Shown: positions 1 to 12,600 of the stretch, piece after piece
Layout of the letters: each line of letters begins with the position of its first letter
How positions within the stretch are numbered: the stretch's first letter is position 1
The notes under the pieces: model-generated
Told to the model about the DNA's origin: nothing
The model's input: only the letters and a program-made list of their open reading frames with translations
Database searches by the model: none
Position numbers and translations under genes: made by a program
Source of the DNA: Pelargonium nanum
Lineage: Eukaryota; Streptophyta; Magnoliopsida; Geraniales; Geraniaceae
Direction of reading: 5' to 3'
Length of the DNA: 23,384 nt
NCBI GenBank assembly: GCA_036897485.1
Contig: JAYMTF010001438.1
Location: forward strand, 1-23,384

Positions 1-470
1 GTGTTTGTGTCCGTAGGCAAGCCTTTTAAATTTGTAATCTGAGTAACATAGTCTGTATGAAGTGTATATATATTTTTGGGTTTTCAATTTGATTTGATTG
101 CAACAGTATTTATATTGAAGATTTAGCTTCTACTAACTAAAGAGGGGGTGGGGGTGGGGGAGTGAGTCCATTTCAAGATATCTTTATTTTGATTAATAAA
201 AATAAACTTTGGGGTATTCGAAATATCTGAAAACGAAAGTCAAGTAGGAAAATAAATTCAGCTGATAAGTGTAGAAGCTTTTTGCATATCAACCAAGGTT
301 TGTGTAAAGTTGGAATATAGAAAGGAGTCTGTAACTTTAAACTCTAGGCCAGGCCAGTGTAATTATCACTTTCATTGTATCTCTGCTACACCTTATTTAT
401 CGATATCTTAAAAATTTCTTAGCGATTAAAGTTGTTTTAATTGGTAATTTTTGTGATGCTCTATTTCCAG
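1..470 (+). other. 3' part of the intron before the first visible SABRE exon
   Basis: No coding segment is visible. The stretch is AT-rich and ends in a good acceptor (ctatttccag, 461-470). The next exon starts with one base completing a split codon, so this is a phase-2 intron. The missing upstream exon should carry the start codon and most of the N-terminal membrane segment. A G-rich run lies at 144-160. An antisense reading frame over 426-692 is only the reverse of the exon and the CT microsatellite. Confidence 0.7.
144..160 (+). repeat. G-rich run of three GGGGG tracts
   Basis: Three runs of five G are separated by single T bases. Four-tract quadruplex folding would need one run to be split, so quadruplex formation is possible but weakly supported. 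It lies in an intron. Confidence 0.4.
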
Positions 471-582
471 GTTTGCTTCTAGGCTGTTATCTTGGATTCT
501 AAGCCGGACTGTGGGAGTATCTGTTGGATTTCGAGTTAGTGGATGGAAGTGTTTAAGAGATATAGTGTTGAAGTTCAGAAAG
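471..582 (+). CDS. SAB: SABRE exon, residues 1-37 (first visible exon)
   Basis: The exon starts with the last base of a split codon, then encodes a hydrophobic-to-basic stretch FASRLLSWILSRTVGVSVGF followed by GWKCLRDIVLKFRK. This is the end of the N-terminal anchor and the beginning of the chorein-like start of the groove. The donor is AG|gttt at 583. The exon is short and has no Met start, so an earlier exon must exist. It was identified from the family N-terminus and its join to GAVESVSVG in the next exon. Confidence 0.88.
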
Positions 583-596
583 GTTTTACTCTCTTT

Positions 597-634
<38 letters not shown>

Positions 635-3600
635 CCCCCCTCCACTTGTGATAAGTGATAATCCAGATTTCCTTTTGCATAACCTTACTCATCGTATTTC
701 ATTGATTAACTGTTCGTTCACGTGTTGATCTTCTTGTCTATTGTTTGTGGTTGATTTTCTTGTGTATTTTCTGTTTAATTGTCTCCACTTATAATTTATT
801 GAATGCCATATAACGACGTGGAAGAAAGAATTCGTGTTCTTTTGTGAATTATTTCAGCTAGGTTACAGTATTAATGTTTGAAGTACTTTGAGAATGTGTT
901 GTTGGTGAACTACAATCAATTTCTTACATTTTTATGTGAATATTGTTTCTATGTTATTGTTCATAATTTCAGAATAAAATTTCCCTTGTCTAGAAGTTTT
1001 CTTTCATTTAGTCGTAAGCAATCATCGATTCAATAATTAATGTGATGCCATTGCTCTTCACTTTTGAATATATTTGACAGATCCTGTGCGGGCAATTGTA
1101 GCGTAAGGGTTAGTTTTGCATTTTGTTTTATTTGCAGATTTCATGACTTTGGTAATCTACAGGGTGCTGTTGAATCAGTGTCTGTTGGTGAAATCAGACT
1201 TGGCTTACGGCAGTCCTTGGTCAAACTTGGGGTTGGATTTATCTCTAAAGACCCAAAGCTGCAATTATTTATTTGTGACTTAGAAGTTGTGATGAGGCCC
1301 TCAAATAAAAGCTCACAAAAGCCTAAAACTCATAAGCCCCGCTCTTCCAGCCGCTCTTCAGGCAGGGGAAAGTGGATGGTTGTGGCAAACATGGCAAGGT
1401 TTTTGTCAGTTTCTCTGACAGATTTGGTTGTCAAGGTAAGTAGCGCTAGACTGATTATATTTGAATCACAGATATTACTGTCATTCTTTCTTTAAGTGCC
1501 ATGTTCAGTCTAAATCTTGTTTTTGGTCCTCTACTATTTTAATTGTAACTTCCATGCAACATGCTTGCGCACACACAGAGAATAGATGTGGTTTTTTGTA
1601 CTTCAATGATTCTATAACACACACACACACACATATTGATCTGTTCCTTTTCTTTTCCTTAATATGATGTAAAACTAGGATTATATTTATGAAATCTTTG
1701 GTGAGAAATGTTGATTTGAGTTGGCTGAGAGTTCATTTGAGTATGGGATTAGGTTCCCCACTAAAACTACACAAACTTATTTTCTCTGCAGAGAACATTT
1801 GCAGGCGGAATAACTTTTGTTAGGAATAGATTGAACTGGTTTTGACTGTGATATGAAGTGAGCGTATAAGAAGAAAGATTCCATAGTTGGCCTTTTCAAT
1901 TAGAAAATAGAGATACAATATTCCTTGTTGAGAACTATGTATTTTCTCCTTGCTCGCTGAACATGTTTTCTATTCATTTTACTAATGCCTTGATCATGTC
2001 CTGAAATTTTATTTCCCATTTGCAGACATCCAAATCTATTATAGAGGTTAAGGAACTGAGTGTTGATATTTCTAAAGTTGGTGGATCCAAGGCAGATTTG
2101 CTTGTCAAACTGAAGATCTTACCTATTCTTGTGCATATGGGTGAACCACGTGTTGGTTGTGATCAACTATCCAACTTCAACAATGGAGAAGTCATATCTT
2201 CCGGTCAGGCATCAGTTGCCATGACGGAAAGGTCCTCTAGTCTTTTTAGCTGTGAAGAACTCACTCTTTCTTGTGAATTTGGTCATGATAGGTAGCTCAT
2301 TCATCTTTCTTTCTCTCTTTCTCCTATCATTTTCCCCTATTAGTTACTATGTTGATGTTACTAACTATTCAGGGCTACCATAGTTTGTTGATTTGATCAT
2401 ATATTGTTGGGCTTCATCCTGGGTCTATGTGTGCTATATTGTTGAGGATACCCATTTTAAGCACATCATGCTTTACTTTATACAAAAAAAAAAAAAAAAA
2501 ATGTATATCCTGATTGTGACATGAGTTGTTTATCAATTAATGGTTTTCATATCTGCTTCATCCTTTTGTAGGGAAGTAGGTATAGTTATAAAAGATGTGG
2601 ACATTACCAGTGGAGAGGTCACTGTTAAACTGAACGAGGAGCTGTTTACAAAGAAAAGGAGTTCCTCAGATACTTCTTCTAGCACAGTTAAATATGTAGG
2701 CTCATCTATTGATTCTGTGGCATCTAAAAAGCCACAAAAAAAACAAGCAGAACTTGCAGCACTTACGAAATTCACATCTAAGTTTCCAGAAAAGGTAAGT
2801 GAGCTCCACTGTACAGTTTGATAACTTGCCTAGTACTATTTGTGTGTTTCATTTTTCATATTGTTACTCAATTACATTCTTGTTCAGTTCTTCATATTCT
2901 GACTTTTTTTTTATATAGTCGAACTTAACTCAACTCGGCACTTTCATTAGCAGACGGATGCCTGCTATGGATGAAGGGAATTATTACCATTTGAGAAAAC
3001 TGCATCTCTTGACTTCTTAGAGACCATTGGTCCATTAAATCATGTGAAGATGACTTAGAATTAGGAAAAGTGTTGGTCAAATTGGGAAATATATTGTAGT
3101 AAGGAAAGTTTAGTTTAAATCCTAATCTTAGTTTGTTTTCTATATTTTGTCTAGATATCCTATATAAAGGGGTTCCTTTTATACTTGTTGAGACGGTATA
3201 TTTACATCAATAACATAAAATTTCACATGGTATCATAGCCTCCTGATTCACTGGTTTGAGTCTCTTGAAGCTTCTGCCATTCCGGCAGCAACCTTACGTT
3301 GCATGCCCGGCTAATAAATCTTCTCTTTTTCACGATTTTTAAGAATCTTTTCTTTCATTCTCTTTCTTCAAGATTTCATGAAAAAAATTATATGTTTAGT
3401 TTAATTCGTAGTCCTAGTTTGTTTCCTATTTCCAGTCTAGATATCCTATATAAAGAGGTCTCTTTTGTACTTATTAAGACAGTTTATTCACGTCAGTAAC
3501 ATAAAATTTCACAGATCATATCAGGATTTTCTTGGAGATAAAATGATTTACTGGTCCATGAGAAGAAGTCGAGATCTTTTCAAGCAAGTAGAGCACTGGA

Positions 3601-6600
3601 GATAAATTAATGAAGAAATCACCTTCACATATGGGTTTCTGATATAAAAGATAGAGAGTGATGTCTGTCTTGGAAATAAATTTTCCACTCCTTGAGGAGT
3701 GAAAAGATATTGTCAAGCAAATTAAGGTTCGAAGCAGCCATGTAATCTCTTTGACCATCAACTAAATAAAACCAAAACAGTGGGCAAAAGAGGGATTTAA
3801 TGGTGGTTATTGATACCATTTGGTTGAACTCTTATTTGCTGTCAATGTATTATTGGGTATTTAGTCCAAGAGGTTTTAAGGTAAAATATGTGCTGGAATC
3901 GTGTAAATAATACAAAGAGAAAGTTAACTTATGCAATCGTTGAAAATGTAGAGTCAACCATTTCTATTCTGTTGAAAATTTCCTCAACTTCAATGGTTTC
4001 TGTTAGTAGCATTTTTGTGTGAGTGTGTGTAATGATTTTTGTTGTTCTTTGTATTGGTTAGGTATCATGATGGCCTGATATATACTGCCAATAGTCTAAC
4101 CATTACCTGACAAAAAGTTATGTTTTTCATTTATAGGTTTGCTTCAATTTACCAAAACTGGATGTTAGTTTCATTCATCAAGAGCATAATCTTGTCATTA
4201 ATAATAACATCATGGGCATTCAATTGAGGACCACCAAGTCGCAGGCCAGTGAAGATCTGGGGGAGAGTACACGCCTTGATTTTCAGTTGGAGTTTAGTGA
4301 GATTCATGTATGCTTGTGACTGTTGATACTAAAGCCATTTAGTAGTGCAGTTTTCACATTCATTGTGCTACTTTGCCTCTTCGTGACATGCATTTTCCAT
4401 TATGTTTCAGCTTTTTAGAGAAGCTGGCACTTCTGTTTTGGAGATACTGAAGGTTGATGTTGTTTCGTTTTTGTACATTCCAATAGAGGTATGTCCAATT
4501 CAAACTAAGAGTTGCCACTACATAGTGCTTTCTTAAGTTGATGCCATTTCTATTGTTTGAAATGTGATACAGTTAGATTTTCAGGAATTATGTTATGGCT
4601 TCTATGCATAGGCGGAGCCAAATGGGTTACCCAGAATTTATAAAAATTAAACTATATGAGTTTAAAATAGGTTCGAGTTTTCTTGATAGTGACCTCACTA
4701 AATTTAGGGAAGAAAGAATAGTGCCCCCCTGATCACATGGTTATCTCACAATTTATCTATATGCAACTTTGCATTTGTAGAAATAAATAACTTACAAAAC
4801 TAAATCGAAAATCAAATATCCAAAACTATAATGCAAAAGGCATTTTATTGTACTTAGACTCTATACTATTTTCTATGGATTGCAAAGAAAGAGATAGAGA
4901 AGTTGGTTTAGAAGAGAATAAAAATAAGTTGATGAAAGTGGAAACTAGAAAATAATGAAATTAAACGAAAATGTTAATATATATTTCTTAATTTGGAATT
5001 GAGTAAACTTTTCTTTTCTTGTTTAAGGTAAAATCGCTAAACCGTCACTTATTAATTTCTACTTAACCATTGTAACTTAATTAAGAATAAAACATACTTA
5101 ACAGTCCTGTCTTTTTTATTTATCAGTTGAGCTACACAATGGGGTAGCTCTCCCCTTTAACCCAAAACCACACCCCACCCGACGCAATGGGAGTTGAACT
5201 CACGACCTCCCACATGGAGATGTGTGTCTTGACCATTGCGCTATCTCCTAGGGGACAGCAATCATGTCTTATTGCTTAATGATTTCAGTATAATTTTTGG
5301 AGCCCAGTTACTTAGTTAAGAATTTACCTCTAGAATATAGAGTTCACTTTTAAATTTCAAAGTCAATAGACCTGTACCCAAAAAATGTCACATACCGGTA
5401 GTTATTAGATTTTACAAAAGATAATTAATACTATTAGGATCTATTAGATATATTTATGTCTCACTTCACTGAGATAAATTCCTCACTCTACCACTGGCTT
5501 CTTGGTAGTAGCAGAGTACTAGTTAAATGACCATTTTACGTGTTTTTCATTGCTGAACTTTCATTTTGAATTGGTGAACTTTGATCTGTATTGTTTGAGA
5601 GAATTTCACCTACTATGGTTCATACTTCATGAGTGGAGCTGTTCTCCCACCCATGCAATTTAGCTTCTCTGCGTAGGGGGTTGTGTGAAACACATTATTG
5701 CAAATGAGTTTGTAAAACTCTTTCAGATTCATATTTCTTAGATAATAAATAAATGCTGTTAATACTTATAGCATCGATGGGAAGTACATATATGGGAACC
5801 AGATGTTCTCACGAAGAGGAACGTGGAAGTATTACACTGTAACATCCTTTCAATCCCTTTGAATATCAACTAATGATGGGCCCCTTAAGAATCCTGATGC
5901 AGTTGCCTATAGAGATGTAAGAAAGACAACCCTATCCCTTCACAATTTGACATTAGCAATTTTTTTTAGTATGACCGTTGATATTAATAAATTGATCATG
6001 AAAAATTCTATTATTCCTTTCATGTCAAAGAACCCACTGGATTGCAAAGAATGCACATTCACAACGTAGATTCCCCTTTTTCTATATTGAAATCCTACAT
6101 ACTTAATGTACAACAAATCACTAACAGTAGATTGTAGACCCATGCTTCTTCCCCAGCAAACCAATGTAAGAATAGATGCCTCTTTGTTTACTAGAGTCTA
6201 GAAGTCCTACTCAGCACAAAAATTAGGGCTGATAGTTTAAATTGGTCCTTGCCCTGCAGCAGATCATTGTATTAATTCTGTTCAGAATTAGAATTCAATG
6301 ATATAAGCAAATCACCTGTTCATTGCAATTTCTAAACCAAGCTTATGCCGATTCAGTACTAACCTTGCATGGTCAGACATCTTGATTCATGCCAATGCTT
6401 GGTATATTCGTGTTTTTTTTTACCCAACAGATGGGTTAGCTTAGGGCTTCCGCTGGGAGTATGTTGCCAATTTAGAATGATCTCGGATGCCAATTTTAAA
6501 AGGTAGAGGAAATCTAGTTGACAGTCACCTTTATAAATTCTAACTTACCCCTTAGGCAAAACAAAACAAAACACGTCTTATTTAAGTAGTTCTTGTAGTT

Positions 6601-9600
6601 CAAATCCTCTAATCTGTTTCCTGTTGCAAATGATTATGTATTTTGTCTAAGTGGAAGGGGAGATGAGATTATTTATCTTTTAAAAGTGGTAGATGGTGCA
6701 TTCCCTTCAAAGGTGGAGTCTCGGTTTCTTCATTTCATTTCTTTTGGTTAGGCATGTCTAAAGAAGTGGTTGAAGATTAAGAGGTGAACCAGATACCGTG
6801 TGGCATTTATTATATAAAATTTGAAGCATAAAGCTCATAATGGATGGAACACTGGATTTCAACCCTTTGTATGTATTCCACGTTGAATAAATGTGAAGTT
6901 TGGGATCACTTGATATAATAGTTGAGTCCTACACTAAAGAGTTTAAGCTTTTGTCTTGGAGTAAAATTTAACATGATATCAAAGCTGGATTGGTTTGGGC
7001 CTAGTGAGCCGTTTGTGTTGCCTCCCTATGAATTCTTGGTCCACGTGCAGGGCCTGCTGTGTTGTCCAGTCTGCTCGTGAGAGAGTGTTAAAGTATCCCC
7101 TTGAAAGAATGTGAAGTTTTAGATCACTTGATAGACTGGTTGGGTCCTCCACCGAAGAGCTTAAGCTATTGGGTTATAGTAAAATTTATATAACTTTCTT
7201 GCCCCTCACTAAAACTCCAATGTACATAACCCAAAAAGACAAACACCCCATTTAATATTTGCTAGGCTCACAAATCATGGCAAATTGCAGTAGAATAAAA
7301 AATAATATTATTTCTTTAGTTTCACTAATAATGATGACAAATATGAATGTTGGAAAATAAAAAATTCAAGCTGCACTAGTTTTGGAAATACCAGCTGAGC
7401 TAGAACCAGGAGGTTTCCGGGAAATGTGAGTGTATGGGTAGTTTATACATTTACCAATAGTTGAATCCATGCATACAAAACAATACATACATGCAGTCTT
7501 CATACAAATTGAGATTACTTACCCAATACAACATTTGAGTTAATGATGAAGTCGTTACGGGATGAGCTGGACAATTTCATCTTAACCTGTGAAAGTTTGG
7601 AATGATCACATTCTCCGAGTCTCTGTTATTGAAAACACCCTCACAGAAGCCAAAAAAATACTCTGTTATGCACATTTGTTTCACCTTCATTATGTTCTTG
7701 ACGTTCATGGTATAGATACGTGCATTTTTCCACTAAATGATGATTGGAATCAAAACCAGTAAACTTAGCTCATCAAATTTATATGCTTTAGCCACCAAAA
7801 ATGTAATAATTGTTATTGTTACAGGGATTCTTTTTTCCTTATCATTTTGGTATTTTGTTAAAGTGCTGCTTCTGAATGCATATGGAGTTCTTAATCATTG
7901 AGCACTAATTCTATCACTTCGAGTCTCCTACTGGCTTAGATTTTGGATGCTTTGTTTTTCAGCCAACCTCGCCCGTCAGAGCTGAAATTGAAGTTAAGCT
8001 GGGAGGCACACGTTGCAACATCATAATGAGTAGATTAAAGCCATGGTTGCAGATGCACTTATCCAAAAAGAAGGCAATGGTTCTTCGAGAGGAAAAACCT
8101 ACTCCTGAAAGGCCATCATCTGCTGATGATATGAAAATCATCATGTGGACATGTACTCTTTCTGCCCCTGAGATGACTATTGTGCTCTATAGTATCAATG
8201 GTTCCCCACTGTTTCATGTAAGTCTTGTCTTCTTATTTCTCAGTATTATGTTGTTACTGTTATTTGTTAAAGGAAGAAATTTAATCAAGTGTCCTAAAAA
8301 AGGAGAAACACAAAGAAAATTAACCAATGAAACCCCCTTGAAAATATCCTAAAACAATATCTCTAAGAGATGCAAGAAACAGCCCGCAAGGCTGTATCAA
8401 ACTAACAAATTACCTATTGGTGACCTACCAGGTCAGGTCCTACCTGTATCATATAGTGTAACTTAAGTGGTTGACATATGATATAACTACTTAATGCAGC
8501 ATTATTAGTTGGAAGTGGGTCTATTGAACATGCGTTTATGGAAATAGGAGCTCTTAGACTCTGTTTTAGTATGTCTGCTAGCCATGCGTTTATGCAGTTG
8601 ATGTTAATATGTTATATTGATGGATAAGCTTCAAGTTGCACATTCTCTAAAATTCATGTTCTAATTTATTATCCTAATTCATGTTGCTCTGTTTTCCTAA
8701 TGTTGGAGATTTTTAAGTTAATATGTTCTGACTAGAAACATGGTTTAATTTCCTATTGTAGGGTTGTTCACAATCATCACATGTCTTTGCAAATAATATA
8801 TCAAGTATGGGAACTTTGGTGCACATGGAACTTGGTGAGCTAAATTTGCACTTGGCAGAAGAATATCAAGAATGCTCAAAAGAGAGCCTTTTTGGCGTGG
8901 AGTCAAATTCTGGTTCTTTATTGCATATAGCAAAGGTCAGTCTGGATTGGGGGAAAAAGGACATGGATTCGGTTGAAGATGGTTTTAAATGCAAATTGGT
9001 CCTTTCTGTTGATGTTACTGGTATGGGTGTTTACTTTACCTTCAAGCGTGTTGAGTCACTTGTATCAGCTGCTATATCTTTCCAAACCCTCTTCAAGAAT
9101 TTATCTGGTTCTGGGAAAAGAGTGACACCTAACCGTGGAGGCCGTTCGTCCAAACCAGTAAGCAAAGGAACGCGACTCCTAAAGTTTAACCTTGAGCGGT
9201 GCTCTGTAAATTTTAGTGGTGAGTGTGGCCTGGAAAACACAACTGTTGCAGATCCAAAGCGTGTGAATTATGGATCACAGGGTGGTAAAGTTGTGATTAG
9301 TGTATCGGCTGATGGCACGCCGCGGACAGCAAATGTAATGTCCACAGTTTCTGATGGACGCGGACAGTTGAAATATTCTGTTTCTCTAGACATATTCCAT
9401 TTTAGTTTGTGTGTGAACAAAGAGAAACATTCTACACAGATTGAAGTGGAAAGAGCCAGATCCATTTATCAAGAATTTTTGGAGGAGCAAAGGCCCGAAA
9501 CAAAAGTGACATTGGTTGACATACAGAATGCAAAATTTGTACGGCGTTCTGGTGGTCTTAAAGAGCTTGCCGTCTGCTCTCTTTTCAGTGCTACTGATAT

Positions 9601-12600
9601 TACACTCAGATGGGAGCCTGATGTACATCTATCACTGATTGATCTTGTTTTGCAATTGAAGTCACTGGTCCGCATTCAGAAGCTTCGGGAAGCTGGTAAT
9701 AAAGAAGATGTCTTTAGTGGAAGAAATGTTGAGCAGAAGAAAGAAATGACCACAGAATTGGGACATTTTGATAAGAACAAGAAAAGGGAAACTATTTTTG
9801 CTGTCGATGTGGAAATGCTGAGTATATCTGCTGAGGCTGGAGATGGGGTTGAGGTCATGATTGAGGTTCAATCAATTTTCTCTGAGAATGCTCGTATAGG
9901 TGTACTTCTTGAAGGACTTATACTCGATTTGAATGGTTCCAGAATATTCAAAAGCAGCCGGATGCAGATCTCTCGTATTCCTAGTGCTTCAGCTGGTTCA
10001 TCTGATGGAAAAGCAACAGTAGGCACTGTGTGGGATTGGGTTATTCAAGGCCTTGATATTCATATTATTATGCCATTCAGGTTGGAGTTGCGTGCCATTG
10101 ATGATGCTTTTGAGGATATGTTGAGAGGTTTGAAGCTTATAACTGCTGCTAAAACTCAACTTTTGTTTCCTGTGAAGAAAGAGAGCTCAAAAGCCCAGAA
10201 GCCTAGCTCTATGAAACTTGGATGTTTAAAGTTTTGCATACATAGACTATATGCTGAAATTGAGGAAGAACCGTTGCAGGGCTGGCTTGATGAACACTAC
10301 AGGCTGATGAAAAATGAGGCCTCTGAGTTAGCTGTCAGGATGAAATTTCTTGATGAACTTATATCTGAAGGGAATCAATCCTCTAAAGCTGCTGAGACCC
10401 AAGATTCGAGTATTGAAAAGAAGACTTGCTATAATGGAGTTGAGATTGATTTACAAGATCCTTCAACTGTTATCAAAGTGCAAGAAGAGATCTATAAAGA
10501 TTCATTCAAATCTTATTATCAGGCATGTCAGAATCTAGTTAAGTCTGAAGGTTCAGGTGCCTGTAGGGAAGGGTTCCAGGCTGGTTTTAAGTTTAGCACT
10601 ACTAGAACTTCTATTCTTTCCATTTCTGCTACAGATTTAGATGTCAGCTTGACAAAAGTTGATGGCGGAGATGAAGGTATGATAGAGTTCTTGAAGAAGC
10701 TTGATCCTGTTATCGAAGAAAACAATATACCATTTTCTCGACTTTATGGGAGAAATATCCTTCTTCGTGCTGGATCTCTTGTTGTTAACCTTAGAGATTA
10801 CACAAATCCTCTTTTTTCCGCAACTTCTGGAAAATGTGAAGGTTGCCTTGTGCTAGCACAGCAGGTAAGATTCAAAATTTCTCCTAAGGTTACCGTTCTT
10901 TTATTAATTAATTTTTACATGCTCATTTGCCCGTTGAATTTTTTGTTGAATACCCTTTAATATGTCAACTTAATCTAGCAAGTAAATTCCTCATCCACTG
11001 GTCATACCGGTAAGAAGAGAAACATATCCAAAAAGCATAAATTTTGAATCAGGTTACCTTAGAGATGGATATTTCCTGGTCAATGGGATATCAGGCCGAG
11101 GAAGAAAGACCACGAACCAACCTCAAAGAGGATCAAGTCACGCAGGATGCCCTGACATAATGTCTTGCCGCAGCTCCTAAAAAAGTTGATCTAGTTCTGA
11201 TATGCTTTGCTTGTATCCACAAAGAACATGAACTAACTACAATTTCACTCATCTTTTTCCACTTTATCCAAATTAAGCATGCACCAAACTCACTGCAGAA
11301 ATGATAAGGCTTTTTGCTTCTATAATTGAATGTAATGCTAAGTGCTAACCAATGGGATATAGAAAATTATTTATCCTCAGTTTGAATTCTCTCTTTTCTT
11401 TTAAATAAAAACCAAACATTTCCCACAGTTCTTTTTTATCTTTTAAAATATATGAGCCAATATTAATGGTTAGATTAATCCAATTTATGTATGGAATGAG
11501 TGTGATTGCCGCCAAAGTTTGTGGCATACTGATTTAGGTGTACTCCCACTCCATTTAGTGAATAGGAGGGCATATGTTTGATTCTTCACGTTCATCAATA
11601 ATAGGCCACCGTCTTGTTACCATTCTGCCCTTTGTGGGTTTGGGATCAATCCCTCGTTTGAGCTGGCCTTATGGGAGTGCTCAAATCCTCCCTTTTATGC
11701 TCATCTTGTGCAGCTTACCAATGGGGAGGATGCTATGATGATATGAGAATGCTCTGATTGAGTTCCATGCATCTGTTGGTCTCTCCGATCTTTTCTTCTC
11801 TTACAAATATAATCAGATTTTTTCAGAGGTTATAATCAAATTAATTTATAAGATCTTTTGGTATTCTGTTACTTTTTGCGTCCTAGAAAGTAAATTCAGA
11901 CGTTGTATTTTTGCCCCAAGTTTATGAAAAGAGTTTCTGTAAATATTGATTATCCAGATCCTATTTGAACTTCAATAATCTGGTTTCTTTATATATGAGT
12001 GTCTGCTTGAGTTGGTGTAAATTGTTTTAGTAAGGATTGTGATATGTGTAGTTGTGTTTTCTTCAATCAGGCAACTTGTTTTCAGCCCCAGATCCACCAA
12101 GATGTCTTCATCGGGAAATGGAGGAAGGTGCGCATGCTTCGTTCAGCTACTGGAACAACTCCACCAATGAAAACATACACAAATTTACCTATTTATTTTC
12201 AGAAAGCAGAAGTATCCTATGGGGTGGGATATGAACCAGCCTTTGCAGATGTCAGCTATGCTTTTACAGTAGCTCTTCGAAGAGCTCATTTAAGTGTTAG
12301 GAACCCTATTCCACCACCTCAACCTCCAAAAAAGGAGAAAAGCCTTCCTTGGTGGGATGATATGCGGAATTACATCCATGGAAAAATTGCCTTGTTCTTT
12401 ACTGAATCCCAATTTCACATTCTTGCTACTACAGATCCTTATGAAAAGCTCGACAAACTTCAACTCACATCAGGTCATATGGAGATCCATCAATCAGATG
12501 GTCGTGTTTATGTTTCTGCGAAGGATTTCAAGTTTTTTCTAAGCAGTTTGGAGAGTTTGATTAATCGACGCAGTACAAAAGTTCCTGATAATATTTTATC

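Larger units (their letters stand above)
4489..7962 (+). other. Largest SABRE intron (3.5 kb), transposon-rich
   Basis: The intron lies between LYIPIE and PTSPVRAEIEVKLGG. These are directly adjacent in the family, so no exon is missing here. It contains a probable tRNA-derived SINE at about 5100-5255, possibly nested in a larger element bounded by the inverted motif near 4612 and 5490, and a TRIM-like element at 6868-7194. The stretches 5520-6860 and 7200-7960 show only short, stop-ridden frames. The antisense 74-residue frame at 5940-6164 resembles nothing I recognise. Confidence 0.8.

Noticed and set aside
144..160. G-quadruplex regulatory element
   Set aside because: Only three G tracts are present, so a stable four-tract quadruplex is not directly supported.
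426..692. Antisense frame with an (ER)n tract
   Set aside because: It is the complement of the TC microsatellite and the first visible exon, with no independent support.
5940..6164. Antisense 74-residue frame as a retrotransposon or cellular gene piece
   Set aside because: There are no recognisable motifs and no neighbouring frames that would extend it. It is AT-rich intron sequence.
8807..10960. Separate 717-residue gene starting at the Met at 8807
   Set aside because: Fifteen in-frame codons upstream of this Met (from 8762) match the family and follow an AG acceptor, and the C-terminal 32 codons lie beyond a gtaaga donor. It is an internal exon.
11515..11590. Possible SINE with A and B boxes in the intron between the large exons
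   Set aside because: Both boxes have several mismatches and no tail or target duplication is visible. Too weak to list as an element.
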